A stretch of 64,000 nucleotides of DNA from Albimonas pacifica (GTDB taxonomy: Bacteria; Pseudomonadota; Alphaproteobacteria; Rhodobacterales; Rhodobacteraceae): assembly GCF_900113695.1 (NCBI RefSeq), contig NZ_FOQH01000002.1:186001-250000 (forward strand). The letters are read 5' to 3'. The notes under the pieces were generated by a model that was not told the origin of the DNA, did not search any database, and saw only the letters and a program-made list of their open reading frames with translations. Positions 30,918-41,323 of this stretch are shown piece by piece (positions within the stretch are counted from its first letter, which is position 1; every line of letters begins with the position of its first letter). The position numbers and the translations under genes are program-made.

Positions 30918-30960
30918 GGGTGAGTTTCCCGTTGATGCCCACGGAATCCCATGCTAGAAA
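30918..30960 (+). promoter_or_regulatory. Probable dcw promoter overlapping a MraZ-box-like repeat
   Basis: TTGATG at 30932-30937 and TAGAAA at 30955-30960 with a 17-base spacer and an extended TG form a plausible promoter, about 220 bases before mraZ. Overlapping it are CCC triplets at 30928, 30938 and 30948, exactly 10 bases apart; on the other strand this reads TGGGA-N5-TGGGC-N5-CGGGA. A GGG in plus orientation at 30918 is in the same phase. MraZ is known to bind TGGGN repeats with 5-base spacers upstream of its own gene. The orientation differs from what I would assume, so the box is provisional. Confidence 0.55.
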
Positions 30961-31180
30961 AATTCCCAGAGGCAGAGAGAACAAACAAAGAGCCCGCAAG
31001 CAGGTTCATACAGGCAACTCTCTAATACCAAGAACTAAACCGGCGCGTGACACGGCGCATCAAGTGACGGCGCGAAGCTGGAAGAACACCCGAGGGACGA
31101 CGGGGCGGGTCGCGCATGAGGCAAGCGCGGCCCGCTTTTCCTTTTCGGCTGTCCTTCCGACGTGAGGGGACAAGCGGCCC

Positions 31181-31657
31181 ATGTGGCAGCAGTTCACGTC
31201 CAGTTTCTTCAACAAGGTGGACACGAAGGGTCGTGTCTCCATACCCGCCCTTTGGCGCAAGGCGCTCGAGCTTCGCAACGCCGAGGGCAACATCGTGCTC
31301 GTTCCCGGTTTCCGTGACAAGAACTGCGTCGAGGGCTACGCGCCCGACGAATACCAGCGGATGTCCGCCGCGGTCTCGCGGATGCACCCCTCCGACCCCA
31401 ACCGCCGCAAGCTGGAGTATCGCCTGATGGGCCGCGCGCTGCCGCTGCAGCTCGACGACAACGGCCGCATCGTGCTGCCCAAGGAGATGCGCGACCGCTT
31501 CGACCTGGGCGGCGACGTGGCCTTCGTGGGCGCGGGCGAGAGCTTCCAGATCTGGTCCAGGGCCCGCTACGACGAATTCATCGCCCCGCTCGACGACGAC
31601 GAGGACTTCGACGCGCTCGCGGCCATGCCCTGGGATCCGCCGGGGGCCGCGCCGTGA
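31181..31657 (+). CDS. mraZ: Transcriptional regulator MraZ
   Basis: MraZ (158 residues) is a ring-forming DNA-binding protein that represses its own dcw operon. It has two SpoVT/AbrB-like halves: the first with [20 protein letters not shown] (about residues 10-29) and the second with [21 protein letters not shown] near residue 90. The C-terminus is acidic. The gene overlaps rsmH by 4 bases as GTGA. The GAGGGGA upstream is a slightly distant ribosome site. Confidence 0.95.
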   Translation: MWQQFTSSFFNKVDTKGRVSIPALWRKALELRNAEGNIVLVPGFRDKNCVEGYAPDEYQRMSAAVSRMHPSDPNRRKLEYRLMGRALPLQLDDNGRIVLPKEMRDRFDLGGDVAFVGAGESFQIWSRARYDEFIAPLDDDEDFDALAAMPWDPPGAAP

Positions 31658-32745
31658 CCGTCGCCGTGATGCTCCCCGCCGACCGCCCGCGCGGTCCGAT
31701 CGCGCCGCCCCCGGCCTCGACCGCGCCGGGGCAGGGCCACCTGCCGGTGCTGCTGGCCGAGGTGCTGGCCGCCCTCGATCCCGCGCAGGCGAAGGGCGCG
31801 ATCCTCGACGGCACGCTGGGCGACGGGGGCTACACCCGCGCGATCCTCGACGCGGGCGCGCCCCGGGTGGTGGCGGTCGACCGCGACCCCTCCGCGCTCC
31901 TCCGCGCCCGGGCCTGGGCCGGCGCCTACGGCGACCGCCTGGCGCTGGTCGAGGGCCGCTTCGGCGACCTCGACGCGCTGGCCGAGCAGGCCGGCGCCGC
32001 GCCGCTCGCCGGCGTGGTCCTCGACATCGGCGTCAGCTCCATGCAGCTCGACGAGCCCGGCCGCGGCTTCTCCTTCCTGCGCGACGGCCCGCTCGACATG
32101 CGCATGGAGGGGGCGGAGGCCGACGGCCCCTCCGCCGCCGACCTGGTCAACACGCTGCCCGAGGCGGCGCTGGCCGACATCCTGTTCCAGTACGGCGAGG
32201 AGCGCGCCTCCCGCCGCATCGCGAAAGCCATCGCGGCGGCGCGCGAGGCCGGGCCGATCCGCACCACCCTGGCGCTGGCCGAGATCATCTCCGCCTGCCT
32301 GCCGCGCGCCAAGCCCGGCCAGCCGCATCCCGCCACCCGCTCCTTCCAGGCGCTGCGCATCGCGGTCAACGACGAGCTGGGCGAACTCGCCCGCGCCCTC
32401 GCCGCGGCCGAGCGGGCGCTGGCCCCGGGCGGCGTGCTGGCGGTGGTCACCTTCCACTCCCTCGAGGACCGCGTCGTGAAGCGCTGGTTCGCCGCCCGCT
32501 CCGGCGGCGCCGGGGGCGGCGGCTCGCGTCACGCGCCGGTCGAGGAGACGGCCGCGCCGCGCTTCGACCTGCTCTCCCGCCGGCCCGTCGAGGCCGGGGA
32601 GGCGGAGCTCGCCCGCAACCCGCGCGCCCGCTCCGCCCGGCTTCGCGCCGGCCGGCGCACGGACGCCCCCGCGGCGCCGATGGATCCGCACGGCCTGGGC
32701 CTGCCCGGGCTGACCGTCGCCACGCTCAAGGAGGTCGGGCGATGA
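31654..32745 (+). CDS. rsmH: 16S rRNA (cytosine(1402)-N4)-methyltransferase RsmH
   Basis: RsmH (formerly MraW, 363 residues) methylates C1402 of 16S rRNA with S-adenosylmethionine. Motifs include [13 protein letters not shown], the SAM-binding [45 protein letters not shown] and [13 protein letters not shown]. It starts with GTG inside the mraZ stop. A short polar N-terminal extension of about 25 residues precedes the core. It ends in an ATGA overlap with ftsL. Confidence 0.95.
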   Translation: MTVAVMLPADRPRGPIAPPPASTAPGQGHLPVLLAEVLAALDPAQAKGAILDGTLGDGGYTRAILDAGAPRVVAVDRDPSALLRARAWAGAYGDRLALVEGRFGDLDALAEQAGAAPLAGVVLDIGVSSMQLDEPGRGFSFLRDGPLDMRMEGAEADGPSAADLVNTLPEAALADILFQYGEERASRRIAKAIAAAREAGPIRTTLALAEIISACLPRAKPGQPHPATRSFQALRIAVNDELGELARALAAAERALAPGGVLAVVTFHSLEDRVVKRWFAARSGGAGGGGSRHAPVEETAAPRFDLLSRRPVEAGEAELARNPRARSARLRAGRRTDAPAAPMDPHGLGLPGLTVATLKEVGR

Positions 32746-33263
32746 TGCGCTCGCTTCTCTACGTCTCCGCTCTCGCGCTGGTCTGCGTGGTGGCGATCTG
32801 GGCCTACCGGGTGATCAACGACACCCAGGACCTCGCCGCCGAGGTCGAGGCCCTGCACGCCCAGATCGCCCGCGAGCGCGAGGCGATCGCGGTGCTGCAC
32901 GCCGAGTGGGCCTGGCTGAACCGGCCAGAGCGGCTGGACCGCCTGGTGGCGCTGCATGCCGAGGAGCTGGCCCTCCAGCCCCTGACGCCGGTGCAGTTCG
33001 GCGAGGCCGCGGCGGTCGCCTTCCAGCCCCCGCCCCCGCGCGCGCCGGGCCCCGCGCCCGAGCCCGCCCAGGCGCCGCTGGCGGCGCTGGCCGTCGCGCC
33101 CGCCGAGCTGATCCCCACGCCCGAGCCCCCCGCCCTGGCGACGCCCCCCGCGGTCCCCGCGCTCGCCGCCGCCGAGGCGCCGGTGACCATGGCCGCGCTC
33201 GCCGGACGCGACGCCGTCGCGCTCGGCGTCTCGCCGCCCCCGCCCCGCCCCGTCCGACGCTGA
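32742..33263 (+). CDS. ftsL: Cell division protein FtsL
   Basis: FtsL is a bitopic division protein that bridges FtsQ/FtsB and the FtsWI synthase. One membrane helix (about residues 5-22, [18 protein letters not shown]) is followed by a short coiled coil ([29 protein letters not shown]). The protein is 173 residues, longer than typical FtsL (about 100-120), owing to a roughly 85-residue Pro/Ala-rich periplasmic tail. Identification rests on position between rsmH and ftsI and on this architecture. ATGA overlap with rsmH. Confidence 0.9.
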   Translation: MMRSLLYVSALALVCVVAIWAYRVINDTQDLAAEVEALHAQIAREREAIAVLHAEWAWLNRPERLDRLVALHAEELALQPLTPVQFGEAAAVAFQPPPPRAPGPAPEPAQAPLAALAVAPAELIPTPEPPALATPPAVPALAAAEAPVTMAALAGRDAVALGVSPPPPRPVRR

Positions 33264-33277
33264 GCCGGAGAGCCGTC

Positions 33278-35248
33278 ATGTCCTCGTCCCACGTCGACCC
33301 CCACGATCCCGCCGCCGGCGCCCTCGTCCCCCGCGACCCCGGGGGACGCGAGCCGTTCGGGGAGGCGCCCTCCGACGGCGTCGTCTACGGCGCCGGCGCC
33401 GGCGCCGACTCGCTGCAGTTCGACGTCGATCCCGGCGGCCCCGAGCACTCCCACGGCCCCGAGGGCGCGCGGCTCGCCGACGTCATCGCCGCCCGGCGCG
33501 AGGGCGTGGACCCCAACGCCGAGGCCGCCGCGCGGCGCGCCGACCGCCGCCGCCGCACCGCGGCGCAGGAGCGCGCCCGCGCCCGCTGGCGGCTGCACCT
33601 GCTGTGCTTCGCCTTCCTGCTCGCCTACGCCTCGGTCGCCGGCCGCATGGCGCTGATCGCGGGTTCCGAGCCCGAGGAGCCGCGCGCCTCCTTCTCCGCC
33701 CCCTTCTCCGCCGCCCGCGCCGAGATCACCGACCGCAACGGCGAGCTGCTGGCCGCCAACATTCCCGTCTGGTCCCTCTACGCCCACCCCGAGGAGCTGC
33801 TCGACAAGCAAGGCGCCGCCGACAAGCTGGCCGCGATCTTCCCGGACATGAAGGCCGAGGACCTGATGCGCCAGTTCAACGACGGGCGCCGGTTCCTGTG
33901 GCTGAAGAAGGCGATCACCCCGGCCCAGCGGGTGATGGTCCACGACATCGGCGACCCGGGCCTGCAGTTCGGCCGGCGCGACATGCGCGTCTATCCCGGC
34001 GGGCGGCTCGCCGCCCACATCCTCGGCGGCGCCTCCTTCGGCAAGGAGGGCGTGACCGCGGCCGAGATCGTGGGCGTCGGCGGCGTCGAGGCCAAGCTCG
34101 ACGAGGCGCTGCGCGACCCCGCCCGCGCCTCCGAGCCGATGCGCCTGTCCATCGACATGCGCGTGCAGCGCGCCTTCACCGACGTGCTGCGCGACAACGT
34201 CGAGAAGTTCCACGCCCGCGGCGCGGCCGGCGTGGTGATGGACGCGAACACCGGCGAGGTGATCGCGATGGCCTCGCTGCCCGACTTCGATCCCAACGAC
34301 CGCCCCCCGCCCCCGACCAGCGGCCTGCCCGACGACTACGCCACCTTCAACCGGGCGGCGCAGGGGGTCTACGAGCTCGGCTCCACCTTCAAGATCTTCA
34401 ACGCCGCCATGGCGATGGAGACGGGCCTCGCCACGCCCCAGACGATGATCGAGACCTCCGGCCCGATGTTCTGGGGACGGTTCCGGATCTCGGACGCCCA
34501 CAAGATGCCGGCGCGCATGACCCTGCGCGACGTGATCATCGAGAGCTCGAACACCGGCTCCGCCCGCCTCGCGCTGCAGATCGGCGCCAAGCGCCAGCGC
34601 GAATACCTCGAGCGTCTCGGCCTGCTGGATCCGACGCCCGTGGAGCTCTCGGAGGCCGGGCGCGCGGTTCCGCTGGCGCCGCCGCGGTGGTCCGAGATCT
34701 CGACCATGACCATCTCCTACGGCCACGGGCTCGCGGTCACGCCGCTGCACCTGGCGGCGGCCTACGCCACCGTCACCAACGGCGGGCTGAAGGTCACGCC
34801 GACGCTGCTCGCCGGCGCGCCGGGGCCGGACGAGGGCGACCGGGTGATCTCCGAGGCGACCTCGGCCGCGATGCGCGACATGCTGCGCGCGGTGGTGACC
34901 GAGGGCACCGGCAAGAACGCCGAGGTGAAGGGCTATTTCCTGGGCGGCAAGACCGGCTCGGCCGAGAAGCCGCGGCGCAACGGCGTCGGCTACGACAAGA
35001 CCAAGGTGCTGGCGACCTTCGCGGGCGTGTTCCCCGCCCACGATCCCGCCTACGTCATCGTGGTGACGCTCGACGAGGGCTGGACCGAGAAATACGGCCG
35101 CCGCTGGCGCACCGCCGGCTGGACCGCCGCCCCCACCGTCAAGGAAGCCCTGACCCGCATCGCCCCGATCCTGGGCATGCGTCCGCAGGCCGAGGAGCCC
35201 GCCGAGGGCGAGGGACCCGGCGGCGTCCGCCAGGTCGCGAGCCGCTGA
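33278..35248 (+). CDS. ftsI: Septal peptidoglycan transpeptidase FtsI (PBP3)
   Basis: FtsI (656 residues) cross-links septal peptidoglycan with FtsW. A roughly 100-residue polar, cytoplasmic N-terminus precedes the single membrane helix (about 106-127). The periplasmic part has the class B dimerisation motif AEITDRNGELLAANI and the transpeptidase motifs S369-TFK372, S423-S-N425 and K558-TG560. The long cytoplasmic N-terminus is rich in Asp, Pro and Arg. The ATG at 33278 follows GGAGAG and lies 14 bases after ftsL. Confidence 0.95.
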   Translation: MSSSHVDPHDPAAGALVPRDPGGREPFGEAPSDGVVYGAGAGADSLQFDVDPGGPEHSHGPEGARLADVIAARREGVDPNAEAAARRADRRRRTAAQERARARWRLHLLCFAFLLAYASVAGRMALIAGSEPEEPRASFSAPFSAARAEITDRNGELLAANIPVWSLYAHPEELLDKQGAADKLAAIFPDMKAEDLMRQFNDGRRFLWLKKAITPAQRVMVHDIGDPGLQFGRRDMRVYPGGRLAAHILGGASFGKEGVTAAEIVGVGGVEAKLDEALRDPARASEPMRLSIDMRVQRAFTDVLRDNVEKFHARGAAGVVMDANTGEVIAMASLPDFDPNDRPPPPTSGLPDDYATFNRAAQGVYELGSTFKIFNAAMAMETGLATPQTMIETSGPMFWGRFRISDAHKMPARMTLRDVIIESSNTGSARLALQIGAKRQREYLERLGLLDPTPVELSEAGRAVPLAPPRWSEISTMTISYGHGLAVTPLHLAAAYATVTNGGLKVTPTLLAGAPGPDEGDRVISEATSAAMRDMLRAVVTEGTGKNAEVKGYFLGGKTGSAEKPRRNGVGYDKTKVLATFAGVFPAHDPAYVIVVTLDEGWTEKYGRRWRTAGWTAAPTVKEALTRIAPILGMRPQAEEPAEGEGPGGVRQVASR

Positions 35249-35256
35249 GGCCGGGG

Positions 35257-36774
35257 ATGGCGACGCTCGCCTCCCTCGGGCTTCCTCCTGCGCCGGGCGT
35301 GTCCCCGGCGACCGAGATCCTCGGCCTCGCCTCCGACAGCCGGAAGGCGGGGCCGGGCATCGTGTTCTTTGCGTTGCAGGGGACCGTGGACGGCGCCGAG
35401 TTCGCGCCGTTCGCGTTGCGTATGGGCTCCCCCATCGTCGTGTGCTCGCCCGAGGGGGCCGAGACCATCCGCGCCCTGTGGCTGTCGGAGGGGCGCGAGG
35501 TGCCCGCCGCCGGCCTGCCGCTGGCGGTGACCGAGGCGCCGCGTCTGGCCCTGGCGCGGGCCGCGGCGGCGTTCTTCGCGGCGCAACCCGAGGCGGTCGC
35601 CGCCGTCACGGGCACCAACGGCAAGACCTCGGTCGCGAGCTTCCTGCGCCAGCTCTGGACGCATCTGGGCCGCCGCGCGGTGAACATCGGGACCGTGGGC
35701 GTCGAGGGCGCGGTCGACCGCCCCGGCGGCCTGACCACCCCCGATCCGCTGACCCTGCACGCCCTGCTGGCGGAGCTCGCGGGCCTCGGCGTCGAGCGGG
35801 CGGCGATCGAGGCCTCCTCCCACGGCCTCGCCCAGCACCGCGCCGACGGGGTGCGGCTGCGCGCGGCGGGGCTGACCAACGTCACCCGCGACCACCTCGA
35901 CTATCACCCCACGCCCGAGGACTACCTGCAGGCGAAGCTCGGCCTCTTCGCGCGGGTGCTGCCCGCCGACGGGACCGCCGCGCTGAACGCCGACGACCCC
36001 TCGTTCCCGCGCGCGGCCGAGATCGTGCGCGCCCGCGGACAGCGCCTGATCGCCGTGGGCCGGGCCGAGATCGCCGACCTGCGCCTGCTCTCGGCCCAGT
36101 TCCACGAGACCGGCCAGACCCTGCAGTTCTCCTGGGAGGGAGAGACCTTCCAGGCCGAACTGCCCCTCGTCGGCGCCTTCCAGGGGGAGAACGCCCTGAT
36201 GGCCGCGGCGCTCGCCATCGGCTGCGGGGAGGATCCGCGGGCCGTCTTCGCCGCCCTGCCGAAGCTGACCGGCGTGAAGGGGCGGATGGAGCATGTGGCG
36301 ACGCGGGCCAACGGCGCGCGGGTCTACGTCGACTATTCCCACACGCCCGACAGCCTCGCGACCGCCATCGCCGCGCTGCGGCTCCATACGCCCGGGCGGC
36401 TGGTGGTGGTGTTCGGCGCCGGCGGCGACCGGGACGCGGGCAAGCGGCCGCTGATGGGGCGCGCGGCGCTCGCGGCCGACGTCGCGGTGGTGACCGACGA
36501 CAACCCCCGCTCGGAGGACCCCGCCGCGATCCGCGCGCAGGTTATGGCGGGGGCGCAGGGCGCCGACCCCGCCCCGATGGAGATCGGCGACCGGGCCGAG
36601 GCGATCCTGAGCGCGGTCGACATGCTCGGGCCGCAGGATCGTCTCCTGATCGCCGGCAAGGGTCATGAAACCGGCCAGATCGTCGGTCACGAGGTGATCC
36701 CGTTCGACGACGCCGAACAGGCGCGCGCCGCCGTCCAGGTGCTGGACGCGGAAGACGATACGGGGGACGCATGA
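35257..36774 (+). CDS. murE: UDP-MurNAc-L-Ala-D-Glu:meso-DAP ligase MurE
   Basis: MurE (505 residues) adds the third stem amino acid in the cytoplasm. The ATP-binding loop is TGTNGKT (about 118-124). D415-N-P-R418 is the known specificity motif for meso-diaminopimelate. GKGHETGQIV near the end is also typical. It starts 8 bases after ftsI and overlaps murF by ATGA. The longer open frame upstream is non-coding. Confidence 0.96.
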   Translation: MATLASLGLPPAPGVSPATEILGLASDSRKAGPGIVFFALQGTVDGAEFAPFALRMGSPIVVCSPEGAETIRALWLSEGREVPAAGLPLAVTEAPRLALARAAAAFFAAQPEAVAAVTGTNGKTSVASFLRQLWTHLGRRAVNIGTVGVEGAVDRPGGLTTPDPLTLHALLAELAGLGVERAAIEASSHGLAQHRADGVRLRAAGLTNVTRDHLDYHPTPEDYLQAKLGLFARVLPADGTAALNADDPSFPRAAEIVRARGQRLIAVGRAEIADLRLLSAQFHETGQTLQFSWEGETFQAELPLVGAFQGENALMAAALAIGCGEDPRAVFAALPKLTGVKGRMEHVATRANGARVYVDYSHTPDSLATAIAALRLHTPGRLVVVFGAGGDRDAGKRPLMGRAALAADVAVVTDDNPRSEDPAAIRAQVMAGAQGADPAPMEIGDRAEAILSAVDMLGPQDRLLIAGKGHETGQIVGHEVIPFDDAEQARAAVQVLDAEDDTGDA

Positions 36775-38237
36775 CCACGCTCTGGACCAGCGCCGAGGCC
36801 GAGGCCGCCACCGGCGGGCGCGCCACGCGCGCCTTCGACGCCACGGGCGTTTCCATCGACAGCCGCGCGGTGGAGAAAGGCGACCTCTTCGTCGCCCTCA
36901 GGGACGTGCGCGACGGCCACGACTTCGTCGCCGGGGCGCTGGAGGCGGGCGCCGCCGCCGCCCTCGTCTCCCGCATCCCCGAGGGCCTCGACGAAAGCGC
37001 GCCCCTGCTGCTGGTCGACGACACGCTGGCCGCGCTGGAGGCGCTCGGCGCCGCCGCCCGCGCCCGCACGAAAGCCAGGGTGGTCGCCGTCACCGGGTCC
37101 GTGGGGAAGACCTCCACCAAGGAGATGCTGCGCGCCGCCCTCGCGCCCCAGGGCGCCACCCACGCGGCCGAGAAGAGCTACAACAACCACTGGGGCGTGC
37201 CGCTGACGCTGGCGCGGATGCCGAAGGCCACGAAATTCGCGGTGATCGAGATCGGCATGAACCATGCCGGGGAGATCCGCCCGCTGACGAAGCTCGCCCG
37301 CCCCCATGTGGCGCTGATCACCACGGTCGCGCCGGTGCACATGGCCCACTTCCGCTCCGAGGCCGAGATCGCCTTCGCCAAGGCCGAGATCCTCGAGGGG
37401 CTGGAGCCCGGCGGCGCCGCGGTCCTGCCCCGCGACAATCCCCATTACGCGCGGCTCGCCCGGCGCGCCCGCAAGGTGGGGGTGAAGACGATCCTGCGCT
37501 TCGGCTCCTCGCCCCGCTGCTCGGCCAGGATGCTCAAGGCGGCGCCGGGGCCGGGGGGCACGACGCTGACCGCGCGCATCCACGGGCGCAACGCGCTGGT
37601 CAAGATCGGCGCCCCGGGCAAGCATTTCGCGATGAACGCGCTCGCCGTGCTGCTGGCGGTCGAGGCGCTGGGCGCGGACCCCGCCCGCGCGGCGCTCGCG
37701 CTGGGCGCCTGGCACGCCCCCGACGGGCGCGGCAGCCGCTGGCGCATCGCGCTCGACACCGCCGGCCTCGACGGCGCGGTGCACCTGGTCGACGAAAGCT
37801 ACAACGCCAACCCCACCTCCGTCGGCGCGGCGCTGGAGGTGCTGGCCGCCTCCGCCCCCGAGGACGGGTTCGGCCGCCACGTGAAGGGCCGCAAGATCGC
37901 GATCCTGGGCGACATGCTGGAACTGGGCCCCGACGAGATCGCGCTGCACGAGGGCCTCGCGCGCCACCCCGCCATGGCCGCGCTCGACCGCGTCCACACC
38001 GTCGGCCCGCTGATGAAGGCCCTCCACGACGCCCTGCCGTCCGAGCGCCGCGGCCGCCACGCCCCGGACAGCGAGGTCATGGCGCGCGAGGTCCGCCGCC
38101 TGCTTGACGCCGGCGACGTGGTCATGGTGAAGGGCTCGCTCGGCGCGCGGATGGCGCGCGTGGTCGCGGCCGTGAAGGCGCTCGGCCGCCCCGCGCCCGA
38201 GCTCCCCGACGGCGAGGACGAAGGACCCGACGCCTGA
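36771..38237 (+). CDS. murF: UDP-MurNAc-tripeptide:D-Ala-D-Ala ligase MurF
   Basis: MurF (488 residues) joins D-Ala-D-Ala to the UDP-MurNAc-tripeptide, completing the pentapeptide precursor. It carries the N-terminal substrate domain ([22 protein letters not shown]), the ATP loop [14 protein letters not shown], the block [13 protein letters not shown], and the late motifs [11 protein letters not shown] and ILGDMLELG. It overlaps murE by 4 bases (ATGA) and mraY by one base (TGATG), so the genes are tightly coupled. Confidence 0.96.
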   Translation: MTTLWTSAEAEAATGGRATRAFDATGVSIDSRAVEKGDLFVALRDVRDGHDFVAGALEAGAAAALVSRIPEGLDESAPLLLVDDTLAALEALGAAARARTKARVVAVTGSVGKTSTKEMLRAALAPQGATHAAEKSYNNHWGVPLTLARMPKATKFAVIEIGMNHAGEIRPLTKLARPHVALITTVAPVHMAHFRSEAEIAFAKAEILEGLEPGGAAVLPRDNPHYARLARRARKVGVKTILRFGSSPRCSARMLKAAPGPGGTTLTARIHGRNALVKIGAPGKHFAMNALAVLLAVEALGADPARAALALGAWHAPDGRGSRWRIALDTAGLDGAVHLVDESYNANPTSVGAALEVLAASAPEDGFGRHVKGRKIAILGDMLELGPDEIALHEGLARHPAMAALDRVHTVGPLMKALHDALPSERRGRHAPDSEVMAREVRRLLDAGDVVMVKGSLGARMARVVAAVKALGRPAPELPDGEDEGPDA

Positions 38238-39325
38238 TGCTGTATCACCTGCTCACCCCCCTCTCGCAGGGCGGCGACGTGTTCAACCTCTTCAACTACC
38301 TGACCTTCCGGTCGGGCGGCGCGTTCCTGACGGCGCTGTTCCTGAGCTTCGGCTTCGGCAACCCGATCATCAACGCCCTGCGCCGGATGCAGAAGAAGGG
38401 CCAGCCGATTCGCGCCGACGGGCCCGAGGGGCACCTGCTGACCAAGACCGGCACCCCCACCATGGGCGGCGTGCTGATCCTGTTCTCGCTGCTGCTCTCC
38501 ACCCTGCTGTGGTCCGACCTGTCGGAGGGCTACGTCTGGGTCGTGGTGCTGGTGGTGGCGGGCTTCGGCGCCATCGGCTTCGCGGACGACTACCTCAAGG
38601 TCTCGAAGTTCGACGTGAAGGGCGTGCCGGGCAGGATCCGGCTGGGCGCGGGCTTCGCCATCGCGCTCTGCGCCGCGCTCGCCACCGTCTGGCTGCAGCC
38701 CGCGCCGCTCTCGGGCGCGCTGGCCCTGCCGATCTTCAAGGACCTGCTGATCGACCTCGGGATCCTGTTCTACCCGTTCGCCATGCTGGTGATCGTGGGC
38801 GCGGCCAACGCGGTCAACCTGACCGACGGGCTCGACGGCCTCGCCATCATGCCGGTGATGATCGCCGGCGCTGCGCTCGGCTTCATCGCCTATGTCGTCG
38901 GCCGCACCGACTTCACCGAATACCTCGGCCTCTCCTACGTTCCCGGCACCGGCGAGATCGCGGTCTTCGCCGCCTCGCTGATCGGGGCGGGCCTGGGCTT
39001 CCTGTGGTTCAACGCCCCGCCGGCGCAGGTGTTCATGGGCGACACCGGCTCGCTGGCGCTGGGCGGGGGCCTCGGCGCCATCGCGGTGGCCACCAAGCAC
39101 GAGATCGTGCTGGCGGTGATCGGCGGCCTCTTCGTGGTGGAGGCGATGTCGGTCATCATCCAGGTCGGCTACTACAAGATGACCAAGAAGCGGGTGTTCC
39201 TGATGGCGCCCATCCACCACCACTTCGAGAAGCTCGGCTGGCAGGAGCCCACCATCGTGATCCGGTTCTGGATCATCTCGGTGATCCTGGCGCTGGTCGG
39301 CCTCGCCACCCTGAAGCTGCGGTAG
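38237..39325 (+). CDS. mraY: Phospho-MurNAc-pentapeptide translocase MraY
   Basis: MraY (362 residues, about ten membrane helices) transfers phospho-MurNAc-pentapeptide to undecaprenyl phosphate, making lipid I. Family signatures are [21 protein letters not shown] with the catalytic acidic pair, [26 protein letters not shown] and [12 protein letters not shown]. One-base overlap with murF. An unusual small ATPase gene follows after 7 bases instead of murD. Confidence 0.97.
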   Translation: MLYHLLTPLSQGGDVFNLFNYLTFRSGGAFLTALFLSFGFGNPIINALRRMQKKGQPIRADGPEGHLLTKTGTPTMGGVLILFSLLLSTLLWSDLSEGYVWVVVLVVAGFGAIGFADDYLKVSKFDVKGVPGRIRLGAGFAIALCAALATVWLQPAPLSGALALPIFKDLLIDLGILFYPFAMLVIVGAANAVNLTDGLDGLAIMPVMIAGAALGFIAYVVGRTDFTEYLGLSYVPGTGEIAVFAASLIGAGLGFLWFNAPPAQVFMGDTGSLALGGGLGAIAVATKHEIVLAVIGGLFVVEAMSVIIQVGYYKMTKKRVFLMAPIHHHFEKLGWQEPTIVIRFWIISVILALVGLATLKLR

Positions 39326-39332
39326 GGAGATC

Positions 39333-39893
39333 ATGGCGCGCGGGCCCCGTCTCTTCGTCATCTCGGGCTGCTCGGGCGGCGGCAAGTCCACGCTGCTGGC
39401 CGAGTTGGCCGCCCGCGGCTGGGCGGTGGCGCCCGAGCCCGGCCGCGAGGTGGTGCGCGAGGAGACGGAGCAGGGCGGCGACGGCCTGCCCTGGGAGAAC
39501 CTGACCCGCTTCGCCGAGCTCTGCGCCGCCCGCGCCGCCCAGGACCACGAGGCGGCGCTCTCCCGCCCCTCCGCCACCCTCTTCGACCGCTCGATCCTCG
39601 ACGCCGTCGCGGCGCTGGAGCGGGCGGGCCTGCCGGTTCCCCCGGCGATGGCCGCCGAACTCGCCGCCCGCCGCTACGACGGCCCCGTCTTCCTCGCCCC
39701 GCCCTGGCCCGAGCTGCACCGCCCGGACGCCGAGCGTCGCCTGGACCTCCCGGCGGCCGTGGCCGAGCACGACCACCTCGAAACCCGCTACCCCGCCGAG
39801 GGCTACCGGACCGAGCCGCTCCCCCGCCTGCCGGTGGCGGAGCGGGCGGACTGGCTCGAGGCCCGGCTCGGCGCGCTGGAGGCCGCCGCATGA
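39333..39893 (+). CDS. Small AAA-type ATPase/kinase-like protein inserted in dcw cluster
   Basis: The 186-residue protein has a Walker A loop GCSGGGKST (12-20), a possible acidic motif [10 protein letters not shown] near residue 90 and an Arg-rich lid-like block HRPDAERR. The layout resembles the predicted-ATPase family around NadR-kinase-like or AAA_28 proteins, which are thought to phosphorylate small molecules. It has no membrane segment. It begins 7 bases after mraY and overlaps murD by ATGA, so it is certainly cotranscribed and coupled with the cell-wall genes. Its function in the cluster is unknown. Confidence 0.85.
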   Translation: MARGPRLFVISGCSGGGKSTLLAELAARGWAVAPEPGREVVREETEQGGDGLPWENLTRFAELCAARAAQDHEAALSRPSATLFDRSILDAVAALERAGLPVPPAMAAELAARRYDGPVFLAPPWPELHRPDAERRLDLPAAVAEHDHLETRYPAEGYRTEPLPRLPVAERADWLEARLGALEAAA

Positions 39894-41323
39894 TCCCCGT
39901 TCCCGGCTTCGACGGCGCCCGGGTGGGCGTCCTGGGCCTCGGCCGCTCCGGCCTCGCCGCCGCCCGGGCGCTTGCGGCCGGCGGCGCGGTCCCGGTCTGC
40001 TGGGACGACGGCGAGGCCGCCCGCGCCGCCGCCGAGGCCGAAGGGTTCGAGATCGCCGACCTCGGGCGCGAGCGGGCCTGGGAGGCGGGGCTCGCGCTGC
40101 TCTGCGTGTCGCCCGGCATCCCCGCGCTCTACCCCGCCCCGCACAAGGCGGTGGAGCAGGCCTGGGCCCATGGCGTGCCGGTCGACAACGACGTGGGGCT
40201 GCTGTTCCGGGCGCTGGCCGACGAGGACTTCGACAGCTTCGACGAGCCGCCGCGCGTGGTCTGCATCACCGGCTCCAACGGCAAGTCGACCACCACCGCC
40301 CTGATCGGCCATATCCTCGAGGCTGCCGGGACCCCCGCGCAGGTCGGCGGCAACATCGGCCTCGGCGTGCTGGGGTTCGAGCCTTTCCACGACGGCGAGG
40401 TGCTGGTGCTGGAGCTCTCCTCCTACCAGATCGAGCTCGCCCGCACGCTGGCGCCCGACGTGGCGGTGTTCCTCAACCTCTCCGACGACCACCTCGACCG
40501 CCACGGCGGGCGGGGCGGCTATTTCGCCGCCAAGGCCCGCCTCTTCGAGGCCGGCGCCCCCGAGCGCGCCGTGATCGGCATGGACGAGCCCGAGGGCCGG
40601 TTCCTCGCCGACCGGGTGCGGGGCAGGGGCGGCGAGGACGACGGGGTCATCGGCCTGTCGCTGACCCGCAAGCTGCCGGGCGAGGCCTGGGCCGTGACCG
40701 CCCGCAAGGGGTTCCTGGCGGAGACGCGCAAGGGCAAGCAGGTCGCCTCGGTCGACCTGCGGGAGCTGGCGACCCTGAAGGGCGCCCACAACCACCAGAA
40801 CGCCTGCGCCGCCTGGGCGGCCTGCCGGGCGCTGGGCCTCGCGCCGCGGGCCATCGAGGCGGCCCTGAAGACCTTCCCGGGCCTGCCGCACCGGCTGGAG
40901 CTGGTGGCGCAGAAGGACGGCGTCGCCTTCGTCAACGACTCCAAGGCCACCAACGCGGACGCGGCCGAGAAGGCGCTGCTCGCCTGGCCCCGCGTGCGCT
41001 GGATCGCCGGCGGCGTGCCCAAGGCCGGCGGCATCGCCCCGCTCGTCCCGCTCTTCGACCGGGTCGCCTGCGCCTACCTGATCGGCGAGGCGGCGGAGGC
41101 GTTCGCGAAGACGCTGGGCGACACGCCCCACGTGATGTGCGGCGACCTCGAGACCGCCGTCGCCCGCGCCGCGGCGGACGCGCAGCCGGGAGAGGCCGTG
41201 CTGCTCTCCCCCGCCTGCGCCAGCTTCGACCAGTTCAAGAGCTTCGAACACCGCGGAGACGCGTTCCGCGCCCTCGCCCGCCGCGCCGCCGGCTTGTCCG
41301 ACCTGCAGGAGGATCCCGCATGA
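39890..41323 (+). CDS. murD: UDP-MurNAc-L-alanine:D-glutamate ligase MurD
   Basis: MurD (477 residues) adds D-glutamate to UDP-MurNAc-L-Ala. It shows the N-terminal Rossmann part ([17 protein letters not shown]), the ATP loop [17 protein letters not shown], the block LELSSYQIE, the [11 protein letters not shown] sequence, the motif [17 protein letters not shown] and the end [17 protein letters not shown]. It overlaps the preceding ATPase gene and ftsW by ATGA on both sides. Confidence 0.96.
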   Translation: MIPVPGFDGARVGVLGLGRSGLAAARALAAGGAVPVCWDDGEAARAAAEAEGFEIADLGRERAWEAGLALLCVSPGIPALYPAPHKAVEQAWAHGVPVDNDVGLLFRALADEDFDSFDEPPRVVCITGSNGKSTTTALIGHILEAAGTPAQVGGNIGLGVLGFEPFHDGEVLVLELSSYQIELARTLAPDVAVFLNLSDDHLDRHGGRGGYFAAKARLFEAGAPERAVIGMDEPEGRFLADRVRGRGGEDDGVIGLSLTRKLPGEAWAVTARKGFLAETRKGKQVASVDLRELATLKGAHNHQNACAAWAACRALGLAPRAIEAALKTFPGLPHRLELVAQKDGVAFVNDSKATNADAAEKALLAWPRVRWIAGGVPKAGGIAPLVPLFDRVACAYLIGEAAEAFAKTLGDTPHVMCGDLETAVARAAADAQPGEAVLLSPACASFDQFKSFEHRGDAFRALARRAAGLSDLQEDPA

